A stretch of DNA of 5,667 nt from an uncultured Oscillospiraceae bacterium. GTDB taxonomy: Bacteria > Bacillota > Clostridia > Oscillospirales > Acutalibacteraceae. This document shows, piece after piece, positions 4,784 to 5,667 of this stretch (within the stretch, counting starts at the first letter, position 1; each line of letters opens with the position of its first letter). The position numbers and the translations under genes are program-made. The stretch spans positions 1 through 5,667 of the forward strand of contig USDZ01000115.1 of NCBI GenBank assembly GCA_900553525.1, given 5' to 3'. Under the pieces are notes generated by a model, which did not search any database, was not told the origin of the DNA, and was given only the letters and a program-made list of their open reading frames with translations.

Positions 4784-5667
4784 CTGTGTTCCCCTCCAGT
4801 ATCCAGCGCCACCGTCAAGGGCCCCGCCGCCGATTGTATCTTTGCGGCCGGAACCGTCAGACGCTCCATCTCTCCCGGTGCCAAATGCTCCCGCTTCCTG
4901 CGAAAAAGCTCTCGGCCGCCGTCCAAAACGACAATATCAGCGTGATCGTACAGGCCGTTCACCCGGAAAAAGACTTCCGTCGTCTTCTCAAGTTTAGCCG
5001 GAAATACCCGCTGGGGAACGGTATAGGTCACACCGGCTCCCGCGCATATCTCCAGGGGAGCCGAGGGGGACGAAGCTGTCGCTTCCGCGGCATAGGCTGC
5101 GGCGGCACGCCCCGCTTTTTGACTTTCAAGAGTGACGAAATCCACCAGATCATGTACATGCACCGTATTGCCGCAGGCAAACACCCCCGGCAAACCGGTC
5201 TGCATGGATTCGTCCACTATCGGCCCGTTCGTGCGCGGATCCAGCGGAACTCCCGCGCCTCTGGACAACTCATTCTCCGGGATCAGCCCTACTGACAACA
5301 AAAGTGTGTCACAGTCGAAAACCATTTCACTGTCCGGAATCGGCCGGCGTTTTTCATCCACCGCCGAAACCACCACCTGCTCCACCCGTTTGCGTCCTCG
5401 GATTTCGGTAACGGTATGGGACAAATAGAGCGGAATGCCGAAATCCTCCAGGCATTGGGTGATGTTGCGCTGCAATCCCCCCGAATAAGGCTGAAGCTCG
5501 ACACAAGCCAGTACTTCCGCCCCCGAGAGTACCAGCCGCCTCGCCATAATCAAACCGATGTCTCCCGAACCCAGGATCACCACCCGTCTGCCGACCATCT
5601 GTCCCTCAATGTTCAGATACCGCTGGGCGCAGCCGGCGGTAAACACCCCGGCGGGCCGGGTGCCGGG
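4780..5667 (-). CDS. NAD(P)/FAD-dependent oxidoreductase of the glycerol-cluster type (5' end outside window)
   Basis: The last 295 codons are in the window; the frame runs through the right edge (residues PGTRPAG precede the first possible GTG at 5646, which is an internal valine). It is a pyridine nucleotide-disulphide reductase-like flavoprotein. Counting from the edge, GSGDIG (33-38; bases 5554-5571) is the nucleotide-binding loop of the second Rossmann domain. An acidic residue follows the next strand (CVELQ), which would favour NADH over NADPH. LLSVGLIPENEL and GVFACGN (161-167), followed by VHVHDLVDFVTLESQKAGR, close the FAD domain. A C-terminal extension of about 95 residues, beta-rich by appearance, follows. 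The first FAD-binding motif is outside the window. It is paired by an ATGA overlap with a DUF1667 gene, as in anaerobic glycerol-3-phosphate dehydrogenase-like clusters, where it would correspond to GlpB or the FAD reductase part. The substrate is not proved by this fragment. Confidence 0.85.
   Translation of the reverse strand, partial: PGTRPAGVFTAGCAQRYLNIEGQMVGRRVVILGSGDIGLIMARRLVLSGAEVLACVELQPYSGGLQRNITQCLEDFGIPLYLSHTVTEIRGRKRVEQVVVSAVDEKRRPIPDSEMVFDCDTLLLSVGLIPENELSRGAGVPLDPRTNGPIVDESMQTGLPGVFACGNTVHVHDLVDFVTLESQKAGRAAAAYAAEATASSPSAPLEICAGAGVTYTVPQRVFPAKLEKTTEVFFRVNGLYDHADIVVLDGGRELFRRKREHLAPGEMERLTVPAAKIQSAAGPLTVALDTGGEHR

Overview
This 5.7 kb window looks like chromosomal DNA of a low-oxygen Firmicute, most likely a member of the Clostridia (possibly the Oscillospiraceae). 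The reasons are the PyrE tail ending in a CPLCKAG-type motif, the clostridial style of RadC, the ArsR - free-standing HMA - P-type ATPase gene order, the DUF1667/FAD oxidoreductase pair typical of clostridial glycerol clusters, strong AGGAGG-type ribosome binding sites and sigma-A-like promoters. The placement is inferred from protein style only; base composition is moderately GC-rich by eye and was not counted.

Layout. (1) Bases 1-943, plus strand: the 3' end of pyrE (orotate phosphoribosyltransferase), then after about 30 bases a complete divergent radC. A 21-bp terminator hairpin closes this unit. (2) Bases 1096-1626, minus strand: a RimJ/RimL-like GNAT acetyltransferase with its own TTGTCG-17-TATAAT promoter. 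That promoter lies inside what a longest-ORF caller would take as the first 18 codons. (3) Bases 1761-4364, plus strand: a three-gene metal resistance operon. It has a perfect-consensus promoter, an SmtB/CadC-type operator over the predicted transcription start, an ArsR/SmtB repressor, a 72-residue free-standing heavy-metal-associated (HMA) domain protein and a P1B-2 (Zn/Cd/Pb) efflux ATPase that lacks its own N-terminal HMA domain. A long hairpin with T-runs on both sides ends the operon and can also serve the convergent gene. (4) Bases 4439-5667, minus strand: the larger part of an NAD(P)/FAD-dependent oxidoreductase, cut by the window edge, overlapping by ATGA a four-cysteine DUF1667 protein. 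This pair usually belongs to an anaerobic glycerol-3-phosphate dehydrogenase-like system.

How it works together. The metal operon reads as a self-contained circuit. When zinc, cadmium or lead rises, the repressor loads metal, probably at its intact alpha-5 site (D117, H119, H130, E133), leaves the operator and lets the HMA protein and the ATPase be made. The HMA protein probably passes metal to, or regulates, the pump. The minus-strand pair probably moves electrons from a carbon substrate through FAD and an Fe-S centre.

I see no clearly undescribed system, CRISPR array, mobile element or RNA gene. The points most worth a second look are the repressor's mixed metal-site residues, the split HMA/ATPase arrangement, the multi-half-site operator, an unexplained perfect inverted repeat at 1693-1707 and the functionally uncharacterised DUF1667 protein.
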